Shown here piece after piece: positions 52,886 through 61,750 of a stretch of DNA of 64,000 nt. The notes under the pieces are model-generated. The model had not been told where the DNA came from. It saw nothing but the letters and a program-made list of their open reading frames with translations, and searched no databases. The stretch's first letter is position 1. Every line of letters starts with the position of its first letter. The position numbers and the translations under genes were made by a program. Origin of the DNA: DATARH01 sp035550515 (lineage in GTDB: Bacteria > Pseudomonadota > Alphaproteobacteria > ATCC43930 > CGMCC-115725). The stretch covers positions 1-64,000 of the forward strand of contig DASZOZ010000067.1 in assembly GCA_035550515.1 (NCBI GenBank). Reading direction: 5' to 3'.

Positions 52886-54025
52886 GTGGCGATTCCGCTG
52901 CACCAAATGATTCGCGTCGGCGCCTATGTCGTCAGCCGGCACCTGCGCGGGGTCAAGCGCTACCCGCTGGTGCTGATGCTCGAACCGCTGTTCCGCTGCA
53001 ATCTCGCCTGCGCCGGCTGCGGCAAGATCGATTACCCGGACCCGATCCTCAACCAGCGCCTGTCGGTCGGCCAGTGCCTCGAAGCGGTCGACGAATGCGG
53101 CGCCCCGGTGGTCGTGCTGGCGGGCGGCGAGCCGCTGCTCCACCGCGAGATCGAGCAGATCGTCGAAGCCATCATCGCGCGCAAGAAATACGTCTATCTG
53201 TGCACCAACGCGCTGCTGCTCGAAAAGAAGATCGACCTGTTCAAGCCGAGCCCCTATTTCGCCTGGACCGTGCATCTCGACGGTGACAAGGAGGACCACG
53301 ACCGCTCGGTGTGCCAGGACGGCGTGTACGACCGCGCGGTCGAGGCGCTGAGGGAGGCGAAGTCGCGCGGCTTCCGCGTCAACATCAACGCCACCTTGTT
53401 CGACACCGCCAATCCCGAGCGGATGGCGAACTTCTTCGACGCCGCGACCGCGATGGGCATCGACGGCATCACCGTCTCGCCCGGCTACGCCTATGAGCGG
53501 GCGCCCGACCAGGCGCATTTTCTCAACCGGCGCCGCACCAAGGAGCTGTTCCGCGACATTTTCCGCCGCGATGTGAAGCGGCGCTGGCAGTTCAACCAGT
53601 CGAGCCTGTTCCTCGATTTCCTCGCCGGCAACCAGACCTATCACTGCACGCCGTGGGGCAACCCCTGCCGCAACTATTTCGGCTGGCAGCGGCCGTGCTA
53701 TCTGCTGGGCGAAGGTTACGCCGGCAGCTTCAAGGAGCTGATGGAGGAGACCGACTGGGATTCCTACGGCACCGGCAACTACGAAAAATGCGCCGACTGC
53801 ATGGTGCATAGCGGCTACGAGGCCAGCGCCGTCGTCGATACGGTGAAGCGGCCGTGGAAGGCGGCGGCGGTCGCGCTGCGCGGCATCAGGACCGAGGGGC
53901 CGATGGCGCCGGAAATCGATCTCACCCGCCAGCGCCCGGCGGAATACGTCTTCTCGAACCATGTCCAGAAGGCGATGGCGAAACTGACCGCCGCCAAGAA
54001 GGCGGTGCACGGCAACGCCGACTAG
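52886..54025 (+). CDS. hpnH: Adenosylhopane synthase HpnH (radical SAM)
   Basis: The 379-residue radical SAM enzyme has Cys38, Cys42 and Cys45 in FRCNLACAGCGK, followed by VVLAGGEPLLH, YLCTNALLL and FAWTVHLDGDKEDHD, and a C-terminal Cys set in CTPWGNPC and CADCMVHSGYE. It joins adenosyl radical to diploptene to start extended hopanoids. It starts GTG at 52886. It is co-oriented with ispH, and a REP-like array separates it from the convergent hpnG. Confidence 0.95.
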   Translation: MAIPLHQMIRVGAYVVSRHLRGVKRYPLVLMLEPLFRCNLACAGCGKIDYPDPILNQRLSVGQCLEAVDECGAPVVVLAGGEPLLHREIEQIVEAIIARKKYVYLCTNALLLEKKIDLFKPSPYFAWTVHLDGDKEDHDRSVCQDGVYDRAVEALREAKSRGFRVNINATLFDTANPERMANFFDAATAMGIDGITVSPGYAYERAPDQAHFLNRRRTKELFRDIFRRDVKRRWQFNQSSLFLDFLAGNQTYHCTPWGNPCRNYFGWQRPCYLLGEGYAGSFKELMEETDWDSYGTGNYEKCADCMVHSGYEASAVVDTVKRPWKAAAVALRGIRTEGPMAPEIDLTRQRPAEYVFSNHVQKAMAKLTAAKKAVHGNAD

Positions 54026-54046
54026 GGTTCGATCACCTGGTTCGTC

Positions 54047-54175
54047 ATCGCCGGGCTCGACCCGGCGATCTCGCTGGCACTCCGGAAGATGGCCGGGTCA
54101 AGCCCGGCCCAGGGGACGTGGATGGCCGGGTCAAGCCCGGCCCAGGGGACGTGGATGGCCGGGTCAAGCCCGGCC
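54047..54175. repeat. REP-like array with two full and one partial 33-base tandem copies
   Basis: First an isolated hairpin ATCGCCGGG-CTCGA-CCCGGCGAT (54047-54069), then a 33-base unit at 54088-54120 and an identical copy at 54121-54153, then a third copy matching for 22 bases (54154-54175). Each unit contains the stem GGCCGGG-TCAAG-CCCGGCC. The whole lies between the convergent hpnH and hpnG genes and can act as a terminator or mRNA stabiliser. No spacers, so it is not CRISPR. Confidence 0.85.
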
Positions 54176-54206
54176 AGGACGAACCATTACAATCGACTCG
54201 ATCTGT

Positions 54207-54914
54207 TTAAGCGCCGGCGAGCACGCGGTTGAGCGCCCGCGCGGGCGCGACGAGCGCTTGCAGCGCCTGGCGGGCCTCCAGCGCGACGGTCAGCAGGTTC
54301 GGCAGCTGGCGCGGCCGGCGCAGCACCGAGGCGAGGACCTGGCCCAGCGCCGGGGTGCCGTCATCGGCGAGCGGCACCAGCGCCGCCGGCGGCAGTTCGC
54401 GCGCCGCAGGATCCGCGATCGCGCGCAGCACGACAAACGGGATGCCGAGCGCCGCCGCGGCACGGGCGACGACGACGCTCTCCATATCGACCGCGACGGC
54501 GCCGGTCGCGCGCCAGGCCTGGCGCTTGTCGCGCCGGGTCGCCAGCGCCATGTGCGTGCCGAGCACCGGGCCCTCGATGGCGCCGATCTCCGCGACCATC
54601 TCGCTGATCCGCAGCCGCAGGCTGTCGCTGCTGAGCCACCGGCGGTCGTCGTCGACCACTTCGGTCGATAAGACGATATCGCCGGCACGCAGTCCGGGCT
54701 TCAGGCCGCCGGCGATCCCGAAACTGACCAGACATTCCGCGCTAGGGGCCGCTTCCTCGACGACCCTGACGGTGCGCTGGCGGTCGCCGCCGCCGATCAC
54801 GGCGTCGAGCCCGGCGCGCCGGGCGATCCTCGCCTCGGCCGCCAGACCGGTCGTGCAGAGCACCGTATAGGACAGGGGAGGCCCCCAGGGTGAGGATTTT
54901 TCGTTGCCGGTCAT
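54207..54914 (-). CDS. hpnG: Adenosylhopane nucleosidase HpnG
   Basis: The 235-residue protein is a purine-nucleosidase/phosphorylase-type enzyme with CLVSFGIAGGLKPGLRAGDIV and AVDMESVVVARAAAALGIPFVVLRAI, the substrate loop of MTA/SAH nucleosidase relatives. HpnG removes adenine from adenosylhopane to give ribosylhopane. The start is ATG 54912-54914; a longer frame exists upstream, but its content is non-conserved. It is last in the hpnA-C-D-E-shc-hpnG unit, 107 bases after shc. Confidence 0.9.
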   Translation of the reverse strand: MTGNEKSSPWGPPLSYTVLCTTGLAAEARIARRAGLDAVIGGGDRQRTVRVVEEAAPSAECLVSFGIAGGLKPGLRAGDIVLSTEVVDDDRRWLSSDSLRLRISEMVAEIGAIEGPVLGTHMALATRRDKRQAWRATGAVAVDMESVVVARAAAALGIPFVVLRAIADPAARELPPAALVPLADDGTPALGQVLASVLRRPRQLPNLLTVALEARQALQALVAPARALNRVLAGA

Positions 54915-55021
54915 ACCCTTACGCGAGAAGCCGGGAATTATCCAGCCGCAAATGACCGGGTGCGCTAGCGCGTCGCACAGTCCGGGACCCGTGCAAGGGC
55001 AACTTGGCTCCACGCGCCCGC

Positions 55022-56971
55022 TCAGATGCCAAAGGCAACCTTGGGTGAATTCGCCTGGCTGAGACGGCGGTAGCGCGCCAGCGCCCATAGCGGAAAATAC
55101 GCGCGATAACCGTGATAGCGCAGGTAGAAGACCCGCGGGAAGCCGACAGCCGTGTACCACGGCTCGTCCCAGCCGCCGTCGCCCGTCTGCGTCGCGACCA
55201 GGAACGCGATGCCGCGCTCGACCGCGGGATGCGCCACCTCGCCGGCCGCCATCAGGCCGAGCAGCGCCCAGGCGGTCTGCGACACGGTGCTGTAGGGCGC
55301 GGTGCCGCGCGGTGCGTTTGGCGCATAGCTGGCGCCGCTTTCACCCCAGCCGCCGTCTTCCCGCTGCCGTTCGAGCAGCCACGCCACGGCGCGGCGGATT
55401 TCCGGCGCGTCATGGGCGATCCCGGCGGCATTAAGCCCGGCCAGCACCGACCACGTGCCGTAGATATAGTTGGTACCCCAGCGGCCGAACCAGCTGCCGT
55501 CGGCCTCCTGCTCGCGGCGCAGGAAGTCGATCGCCGCGGCGACCGCCGGGTGGTCGGCGGCGTAGCCGAGCTGGGCCAGGAAGCCCAGGCAGCGCGCCGA
55601 TACGTCCGCGGTCGGCGGGTCGAGCAGCGCGCCGTGATCGGCGAAGGGGATATGATTGAGATAGGCATGCGTGTTGTCGGCGTCGAAGGCGCCCCAGCCG
55701 CCGCCCTTGCTCTGCATGCCGATGATCCATTCGGCCGCGCGTTCCAGACCGCCGCGATAGCGCCCGCCGTCAAAGCGGTCGAGCGCCATCCCGGCGGCCG
55801 CGCTGTCGTCGACATCGGGGTAATGGGCGTTCTCGTACTGGAAGGCCCAGCCGCCCGGCGGAAGGCCGGGCCGCTGCACCGCCCAATCGCCGACCACGTC
55901 GAGCACCTGCTTGCCGGCCAGCCAGTCGAAGGCGCGGCGGAGCGGCGGGGCGAGGGCGTCGTCGCCCACATCCATCAGCGCGTGGCCGGCCAGCACGGTA
56001 TCCCACACCGGCGACAGGCAGGGTTGGCAATAGGCGCTGCCGTTTTGCCGCGCGACCAGCTTCTCGATCGCGCCGGTCGCGGTCACGCAATGCGGGTGGT
56101 CGAGCGGATAGCCGAGGGTGACGTACATCAGCAACGCATTGACCATGGCCGGGAAAATCCCGCCCAGCCCGTCCTCGCCGTTCAGCCGCTCGGTGACGAA
56201 GTCGACGGCCTTGTCGATCGCGCGCTGGCGGCGGCTTTGCGAAAAACGCGGCTCGACGGCGCGGACGACGCGGTCGAGCGCGACAAAAAGACTGCCCATG
56301 AGCGACGGGGTCGGCGGCGAAATCCAATCGGTGACGGTGTCGGGCGGCTCGACAAACAGCTCGGCGATCGAGACGCCGCGCGGGTTTTTCGCCCGCGGCC
56401 GCTTGGCCATCAGCACCAGCAGCGGGACGATGACGGTGCGCGACCAGTAGGACACCTTGTCGAGATGAAAGGGAAACCACCGCGGCAGCAGCAGCATCTC
56501 GATCGGCATCACCGGCACCGCATGCCACGGCACCTCGCCCCACAGCGCCAGCAGGATGCGGGTGAAGACATTGCTGCGCCGTGCGCCGCCGGCAGCGAGG
56601 ATGGCCTCGCGGGCACGCACCATATGCGGCGCATCGACCGGGTCGCCGATCGCCTTCAGCGCGAAATACGCCTTGACCGAGCAGCTGATGTCGAACGTCC
56701 CGCCGCGGAACAGCGGCCAGCCGCCATGCTCCTCTTGCGTCGCGCGCAGGTAGCGGCCGATGCGTTGTTCGAGATCGCTGTCGATGGTGGCGAGATAATG
56801 CCGCAGCAGGACGTATTCGGCCGGGATCGTGGCGTCGGCTTCGAGCTCGAAGACCCAGTGCCCATCCTCGTGCTGGCGCGACAGCAGCCATGTGGTCGCC
56901 CGTGCCACCGCGCGGTCGAGCGCGGCCGATTTTGCCACGCCGGAACTGATCGCCACCGTATCGGGTGCCAT
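55022..56971 (-). CDS. shc: Squalene-hopene cyclase
   Basis: The 649-residue monotopic membrane enzyme cyclises squalene to hopene and hopanol. The catalytic motif is DVDDSA at 386-391 (Asp386, Asp388, Asp389; family consensus DxDDTA). QW repeats are visible: GGWGAFDADN, DGSWFGRWG, DGGWGESGASY and DGGWDEPWYTAVGFPRVFYLRYHGYRAYFPLWAL at the C-terminus. ATG 56969-56971 is five bases after the hpnE stop. Also called hpnF. Confidence 0.96.
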   Translation of the reverse strand: MAPDTVAISSGVAKSAALDRAVARATTWLLSRQHEDGHWVFELEADATIPAEYVLLRHYLATIDSDLEQRIGRYLRATQEEHGGWPLFRGGTFDISCSVKAYFALKAIGDPVDAPHMVRAREAILAAGGARRSNVFTRILLALWGEVPWHAVPVMPIEMLLLPRWFPFHLDKVSYWSRTVIVPLLVLMAKRPRAKNPRGVSIAELFVEPPDTVTDWISPPTPSLMGSLFVALDRVVRAVEPRFSQSRRQRAIDKAVDFVTERLNGEDGLGGIFPAMVNALLMYVTLGYPLDHPHCVTATGAIEKLVARQNGSAYCQPCLSPVWDTVLAGHALMDVGDDALAPPLRRAFDWLAGKQVLDVVGDWAVQRPGLPPGGWAFQYENAHYPDVDDSAAAGMALDRFDGGRYRGGLERAAEWIIGMQSKGGGWGAFDADNTHAYLNHIPFADHGALLDPPTADVSARCLGFLAQLGYAADHPAVAAAIDFLRREQEADGSWFGRWGTNYIYGTWSVLAGLNAAGIAHDAPEIRRAVAWLLERQREDGGWGESGASYAPNAPRGTAPYSTVSQTAWALLGLMAAGEVAHPAVERGIAFLVATQTGDGGWDEPWYTAVGFPRVFYLRYHGYRAYFPLWALARYRRLSQANSPKVAFGI

Positions 56972-56975
56972 TAAG

Positions 56976-58283
56976 CTACGCTGCTCGTTTCTTGTCGGGA
57001 GACATGGGGCCGCGCGAGGAACGGGTGATGGCCTCCGCCGCGGCAAGACCGGAGCGAATAGCGCCTTCGATCGTTGCCGGCAAGCCAGTATCGACATAAT
57101 CGCCGGCAAGTAGCAGGTTGTTCCATCGCGTCGCGGCCGGCGGACGCTTTTCGAGCTGTGCCGGCGTCGCGCGGAACGTCGCGCGGCGCTCCTTGACGAT
57201 GCGCGCCGCGGGCGGCGCCGGTTGCGGCGGCAGGCCGAGCGCCTTGGCGACGTCGCGCCACAGCAGCGGCGCCAACGCCTCCGCCGGCTGGTCCACCAAG
57301 GCATCGGCGGCGCTGACCGTGACCGCGATGACCTCGCGCTTGCAGAACACCCACTCGGCGGTGCCGCCGACAAGCCCGATAAAGCGCGGCGCGCCGGCCG
57401 GCGGCGCGACCCGGTAATGCGCGTTGACGATGGGCGCGTGATCGTCGGGAACGACCAGCTCCGGCACCAGCCGGGCCGCGACTGCCGCCGGCACCGCCAG
57501 CAAGACGCTGTCGTGCCGCGGGATGTCCACCTCGCCGCCATCGAAATCGAGCCGGGCGACCCGGTCTTCGTCAAACACCATCGCCCGCAGCCGGGCGCCG
57601 AATTGGATCGCCGCGCCGCGGTGCCGCAGCATGGCGAGCGCCGGGTCGACAAGGCTCTCCGACAGGCCAATGCTGGGCAGCAGCGGCCGGCAGGCCTCGG
57701 CGCCGCCGCCCAGCGTCTCGTTCAGCACCTGCCAGAACATCAGCGCCGCGCCGTCTTCGGCCGCGGTGTTGAGCGCCGCCACCGCGACCGGCTGCCACAG
57801 GCGCCGGTAGAGCACGCTGCCGGTGTCGAGCCGGTCGGCGACGGTCGCCGCGGGACGCGACTCGCGCAGCCGCAATGCGGCAAGGTAGTCGAGGGCGCTG
57901 GTGCCGGGCACGCGCCGGCTGCGGCACAGGACCCACCACGGCAGCGACCCGCAGTTGGGCCGGAGCGTCCAACGCTCGCCGCTGTCGAGGTCGATAAAGG
58001 GAAACGCGGCGTCGCCCGGCGGCTCGAACGTGCCGAGCGCGCCGGTCAGGCGAAGATAGGCGAGCGCCGAGCGGTTGCCGCTGAGCAGCAGGTGATTGCC
58101 GTTGTCGATGCGGACGCCGAGCTCCGCGTCGACATAGGAGCGGCAGCGGCCGCCGCCGTGCTGGCTGCTTTCGTAGAGCGCCACGCACCGGCCGGCAGCG
58201 GCGAGCGCCGCCGCTGCGGCGAGCCCGGCCAGCCCGGCGCCGACGACGTGAACCCGGCCGATGCTGTCGGCCGCCGGGCTCAT
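56976..58283 (-). CDS. hpnE: Hydroxysqualene dehydroxylase HpnE
   Basis: The 435-residue FAD protein has the dinucleotide-binding fold VHVVGAGLAGLAAAAALAAAG with the GGRCRS block, the PVAVAALNTAAEDG block typical of phytoene-desaturase-like members, and the C-terminal LLLAGDYVDTGLPATIEGAIRSGLAAAEAI. HpnE reduces hydroxysqualene to squalene. ATG 58281-58283 overlaps the hpnD stop by four bases. Confidence 0.93.
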   Translation of the reverse strand: MSPAADSIGRVHVVGAGLAGLAAAAALAAAGRCVALYESSQHGGGRCRSYVDAELGVRIDNGNHLLLSGNRSALAYLRLTGALGTFEPPGDAAFPFIDLDSGERWTLRPNCGSLPWWVLCRSRRVPGTSALDYLAALRLRESRPAATVADRLDTGSVLYRRLWQPVAVAALNTAAEDGAALMFWQVLNETLGGGAEACRPLLPSIGLSESLVDPALAMLRHRGAAIQFGARLRAMVFDEDRVARLDFDGGEVDIPRHDSVLLAVPAAVAARLVPELVVPDDHAPIVNAHYRVAPPAGAPRFIGLVGGTAEWVFCKREVIAVTVSAADALVDQPAEALAPLLWRDVAKALGLPPQPAPPAARIVKERRATFRATPAQLEKRPPAATRWNNLLLAGDYVDTGLPATIEGAIRSGLAAAEAITRSSRGPMSPDKKRAA

Positions 58284-59155
58284 ATCAGCCCGTGGCGCAG
58301 CACCAGCCACAGTTTGCGCCGGCTCGACAGGCTGACGCGCTCGGCCGGGTCGCGCCAGTCCGCGGCGAGCAGCGCGTCGAGCATCGCGCGGTAGAACGCC
58401 CCCATCACCGCCGCCGGCCGCATCGCCCGGCGGGACGATTGCGCCATCGCCGCATCGGCGGCGGCGAAATGGCCGATCGCGACCGCCGCGAGGTCCCGGC
58501 ATACGGCGGGCAGGACGGGGTGGCGGAGCACTGTGCGCGGGTCGTCGTCGCGGATGCCGTGCCGGTCGAGCAGCTCGCGCGGCAAATAGAGCCGGCCGCG
58601 CTCCGCGTCCTCGGCGAGGTCGCGCAGGATGTTGGTCAGTTGCAGCGCGCGGCCGAGGGAATCCGCGACGCGATGGGCCGACGCGCTCGGATCGCCGAAC
58701 ACATGCACCGACAGATGCCCCACCGCGGCCGCGACGCGCGCGCAATAAAGGTCGAGCGTCGCCATATCGGGCGCGCGGATGGCGCTGCCCGCATCCATCT
58801 CCATGCCGTCGACGACATCGTGAAAATCGCTCTTGCGCAGTTGGAAGCGCGCCACCGGCCCGGCCAGGGCGCGGGCGATCAGCTGTCGCGGGCGGCCGGC
58901 GTAAAGGGCTTCGATTTCGTCGTGCCATGCGGCGAGACCGGCCTCGCGGTCGGCTTCCGGCCAATCGTCGGCGATGTCGTCGACTTCGCGGCAAAAGGCA
59001 TAGACGGCGTACATCCCGTCGCGCCGCTCCTGGGGGAGCAGCCGCATCGCCCAATAGAACGAGGTGCCCGCCGCCTCGACCCGCCGGCGAATGGTCTCGC
59101 GCAGTGAAGCCTCGTCGGAGACGGCTCCGGCGTTGTCGAACGTGGTCCCGGTCAC
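58280..59155 (-). CDS. hpnD: Presqualene diphosphate synthase HpnD
   Basis: The 291-residue trans-isoprenyl-type synthase joins two farnesyl diphosphates to presqualene diphosphate. Asp-rich motifs are FCREVDDIADD and LRDLAEDAERGRLYLP, between them VVDGMEMDAGSAIRA and YCARVAAAVGHLSVHVFG. It starts GTG 59153-59155, overlapping the hpnC stop (GTGA), and its stop overlaps hpnE, so three steps are translationally coupled. Confidence 0.94.
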   Translation of the reverse strand: MTGTTFDNAGAVSDEASLRETIRRRVEAAGTSFYWAMRLLPQERRDGMYAVYAFCREVDDIADDWPEADREAGLAAWHDEIEALYAGRPRQLIARALAGPVARFQLRKSDFHDVVDGMEMDAGSAIRAPDMATLDLYCARVAAAVGHLSVHVFGDPSASAHRVADSLGRALQLTNILRDLAEDAERGRLYLPRELLDRHGIRDDDPRTVLRHPVLPAVCRDLAAVAIGHFAAADAAMAQSSRRAMRPAAVMGAFYRAMLDALLAADWRDPAERVSLSSRRKLWLVLRHGLI

Positions 59156-60045
59156 CGATGGGTCGACCGGCGGCGGCCGCGGATGATGCCGGTGAGGAGG
59201 GCGGCGGCGAAATCGCCTTTGCGCAGCGCCACCCGGGCGGCGAGCGGGTCGCCCCGACGCAGGCGGCGCGACAGCCGTACCGCCAGCGCGACGATGGTCG
59301 CCGATTCCCACCGCAAGCCGCGGGCGGCGACCCGGCCCGGAAGCTGCTGCGCGGTGACGATCAGCCGGTCGGTCGAATCCAACAGCCGGTCGAGGACCCG
59401 GCGCAATCCCGCGCTCGCCGCGGGCGCGCCGAGGCAATCGACCGTGATGCCGGCCTCGCCCATCAGGCCGAGCGGCAGGTAGACGCGATCGAGAGCGCGA
59501 TAGTCGTCGGCGCAGTCCTGCAGGTGGTTGAGCACCTGCAAGGCCGAGCACAGCGCGTCGGACGCCGGCCAGGTGTCGCGGCTCTCGCCGTGCAGGTCGA
59601 GCAATTGCCGCCCGACCGGCGAGGCCGAGTAGCGGCAATACGCCATCAAATCGTCCCAGTCGCGATAGCGCAGCTTGGTGGCGTCGAGGCGGAACGCATG
59701 CAGCACGTCGTGGCAGTGCTGCGCGGTGACGCGGGTCTCGGCAAGGCTGCGGCGCATCGCGGCGGCCGCCGGGGAGTCGTCGCCCGGCGCACCGTCGAGG
59801 ATTTCCCCCATGCGGTCGAGCCGCCGCACCTTGTCGTCGGCCGATAGGTGCGGGTTGTCGGCGATGTCGTCGGCGTTGCGCGCAAAACGGTAGAAGGCGT
59901 GCACATGCGGCCGCAAATCCTTGCGGATCAGGAACGAGCCGACGGGAAAATTCTCGTCGCCTCGCCCCTTGCCGGAGGGCGTCTCCAGTCCCCGGTCGGC
60001 GGGCTTCTGGTCGGCGGGCTTGGCTGCGGCGGCGGCGACGCTCAC
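59152..60045 (-). CDS. hpnC: Hydroxysqualene synthase HpnC
   Basis: The 297-residue protein is the second synthase of the set, converting presqualene diphosphate to hydroxysqualene. Asp motifs are RFARNADDIADNP and NHLQDCADDYRALDRVYLPLGLM. The N-terminus has an Ala/Pro/Lys-rich leader (about 30 residues) before GDENFPVGSFLI. GTG 60043-60045 overlaps the hpnA stop (GTGA). Confidence 0.93.
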   Translation of the reverse strand: MSVAAAAAKPADQKPADRGLETPSGKGRGDENFPVGSFLIRKDLRPHVHAFYRFARNADDIADNPHLSADDKVRRLDRMGEILDGAPGDDSPAAAAMRRSLAETRVTAQHCHDVLHAFRLDATKLRYRDWDDLMAYCRYSASPVGRQLLDLHGESRDTWPASDALCSALQVLNHLQDCADDYRALDRVYLPLGLMGEAGITVDCLGAPAASAGLRRVLDRLLDSTDRLIVTAQQLPGRVAARGLRWESATIVALAVRLSRRLRRGDPLAARVALRKGDFAAALLTGIIRGRRRSTHR

Positions 60046-61046
60046 GTGAGATACCCGTTGGCCTCGAACCATGCGACGGCGTCGGCGATCGCTTGCTGTG
60101 CGGAACGCGGCGCATAGCCGAGCACGCGCATCGCCTTCGCCGAACTGAAGTACATCTTCTTACGCGACATGCGTACGCCGTCCAAGGTGGTAAAGGGTTC
60201 GCGCCCGGTGACCCGCGCCATCAGCTCGGCGCCGGCGGCGATCGGCAGCACCACGGCGTAGGGGATCTTCAGCGCCGGCGGCCGTCGGCCGACCAGCCGC
60301 GCCACCTCGGCGAGGATCTCCGCCAGGCTCATGTTCTCGCCGCCGAGAATGTAACGCTCGCCGACGCCGCCGCGCTCCGCCGCCAGCAAATGGCCGGCGG
60401 CGACGTCGTCGACATGGACGATGTTGAGCCCGGTCTCGACATAGCCGGGCATCTGGCCCTTTGCGGCTTCGATGATGAGCCGGCCGGTCGGCGTCGGCTT
60501 GATGTCGCCGGGGCCGATCGGGGTGGAGGGGTTGACGATGACGGCCGGCAGCCCGCGTTCGGTCGCCAAGGCCTTTACCGCTTCTTCGGCGGCGAATTTC
60601 GACTGTTTGTAGGGGCCGATCATGTCGCCGTAAGCGCTGGGCGTCGCCTCGTCGGCGACCCCGTCCTTGACGATGCCCAGGGTCGCGACGCTGCTGGTGT
60701 AGACGATGCGCTCGACCCCGGCCGCGAGCGCCGCCAGCATCAAGGCGCGCGTGCCGTCGACATTGGCCCGAAACATCCCCGCCGTGTCCGGCACCCATAG
60801 CCGGTAATCGGCGGCGGCGTGAAACAGGAAGCGGCAGCCCTCGACCGCCTTGGCGAGCGAGGCGGCGTCCTCCAGCGAACCTTCCGCCACCTCGACATCG
60901 AGCCCGGCGAGGTTGCGCCGGTCGCTGTTCGGCCGCGCCAGCACGCGCACCCGCTGTCCCGGCCGGCGCAGCAACACCCGCACCACCGCGGCGCCGACAA
61001 AACCGGTCGCGCCGGTGACAAGGCTGAGGCCGGAAGACAGAGGCAT
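60042..61046 (-). CDS. hpnA: Hopanoid-associated sugar epimerase/reductase HpnA
   Basis: The 334-residue extended SDR protein has LVTGATGFVGAAVVRVLL (NAD(P) loop TGxxGxxG), YTSSVATLG and the catalytic YKQSK (YxxxK). HpnA resembles dihydroflavonol reductases; its reaction in hopanoid synthesis is not firmly established. It is the first gene of the hpnA-C-D-E-shc-hpnG operon, and its promoter should lie in 61047-61112, next to the divergent vapB operator. Confidence 0.92.
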   Translation of the reverse strand: MPLSSGLSLVTGATGFVGAAVVRVLLRRPGQRVRVLARPNSDRRNLAGLDVEVAEGSLEDAASLAKAVEGCRFLFHAAADYRLWVPDTAGMFRANVDGTRALMLAALAAGVERIVYTSSVATLGIVKDGVADEATPSAYGDMIGPYKQSKFAAEEAVKALATERGLPAVIVNPSTPIGPGDIKPTPTGRLIIEAAKGQMPGYVETGLNIVHVDDVAAGHLLAAERGGVGERYILGGENMSLAEILAEVARLVGRRPPALKIPYAVVLPIAAGAELMARVTGREPFTTLDGVRMSRKKMYFSSAKAMRVLGYAPRSAQQAIADAVAWFEANGYLT

Positions 61047-61083
61047 GGCTGCGACACTACAAATTACCGAGGGGCGATGCTAT

Positions 61084-61111
61084 GTAATACCGGTGCGGTA
61101 TGAGGTATTAC
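61084..61111 (+). promoter_or_regulatory. Palindromic operator of the vapBC pair
   Basis: GTAATACC (61084-61091) and GGTATTAC (61104-61111) are exact inverted copies 12 bases apart; overlapping them is a second palindrome ATACCG-GTG-CGGTAT (61087-61101). The vapB ATG at 61113 begins one base later, and its GAGG ribosome site lies inside the right arm. This matches autorepression by VapB or VapBC. It faces hpnA, so it might influence that promoter too. Confidence 0.65.
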
Positions 61112-61112
61112 G

Positions 61113-61346
61113 ATGTCGCGGATGACAAAAAAGGGGCAGGTGACGATCCCCAAACGGGTGCGGGACCATCTCGGCCTCAAACCGGGATCGGAAGTCGAGT
61201 TTACGGTCACGAACGACGGCCAGATCGCGCTGAGAACCAAGGAGAAGAGGCCCAAGAGCCGGTTCGACGAATTTGTCGGCACGATCGACTTGGGCATGAC
61301 CACCGACGAGTTCATGAGGATCATCCGCGGCGACCCCGACGAATGA
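61113..61346 (+). CDS. vapB: AbrB/MazE-type antitoxin (VapB)
   Basis: The 77-residue protein begins with the swapped-hairpin AbrB DNA-binding domain (MTKKGQVTIPKRVRDHLGLKPGSEVEFTV) and ends with an acidic segment (FVGTIDLGMTTDEFMRIIRGDPDE) that would cover the toxin active site. It overlaps the toxin gene by ATGA. It may act as repressor at the palindrome just upstream. Confidence 0.9.
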   Translation: MSRMTKKGQVTIPKRVRDHLGLKPGSEVEFTVTNDGQIALRTKEKRPKSRFDEFVGTIDLGMTTDEFMRIIRGDPDE

Positions 61347-61750
61347 TCCTCGTCGATACCAACGTCCTCCTCGACCTGCTTGGTAACGACCCCGTATGGG
61401 TGGGCTGGTCACGGGCGCAGCTCAACGCGCTCGAAACCACCGATGTCATGGCGATCAATGATGTTGTCTACGCCGAGTTGTCGCCTAGCCACCGCCGCCG
61501 TGAGGACCTCGACAGGTTCCTCGGCAGGACGGGCGTCGCCCTGGTTCAGACACCCCGTGCAGCGCTGTTCGTGGCGGGTAAAATATTTCAGCAATATCGC
61601 CGTTCCGGCGGGCTACGCACCGGTGTTCTGCCGGATTTCTTCATCGGCGCCCATGCCCTGGTGAGCAGCGCGAGGCTGCTCACACGAGACCCGCGCCGCT
61701 ACCGAACGTATTTCCCCGGCGTTGAGCTGATTACGCCGAGCGTCAATTAG
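61343..61750 (+). CDS. vapC: PIN-domain ribonuclease toxin VapC
   Basis: The 135-residue protein has the PIN acidic residues in MILVDTNVLLDLL (Asp5), VVYAELSP (Glu) and LPDFFIGAHALV (Asp). VapC toxins cut tRNA or rRNA when free of VapB. The frame is intact, unlike the PIN toxin at 14653-15083. Its stop overlaps the convergent DUF3574 gene by four bases. Confidence 0.9.
   Translation: MILVDTNVLLDLLGNDPVWVGWSRAQLNALETTDVMAINDVVYAELSPSHRRREDLDRFLGRTGVALVQTPRAALFVAGKIFQQYRRSGGLRTGVLPDFFIGAHALVSSARLLTRDPRRYRTYFPGVELITPSVN

Noticed and set aside
54088..54175. CRISPR array
   Set aside because: The repeats are immediately adjacent with no unique spacers and there are no cas genes nearby.
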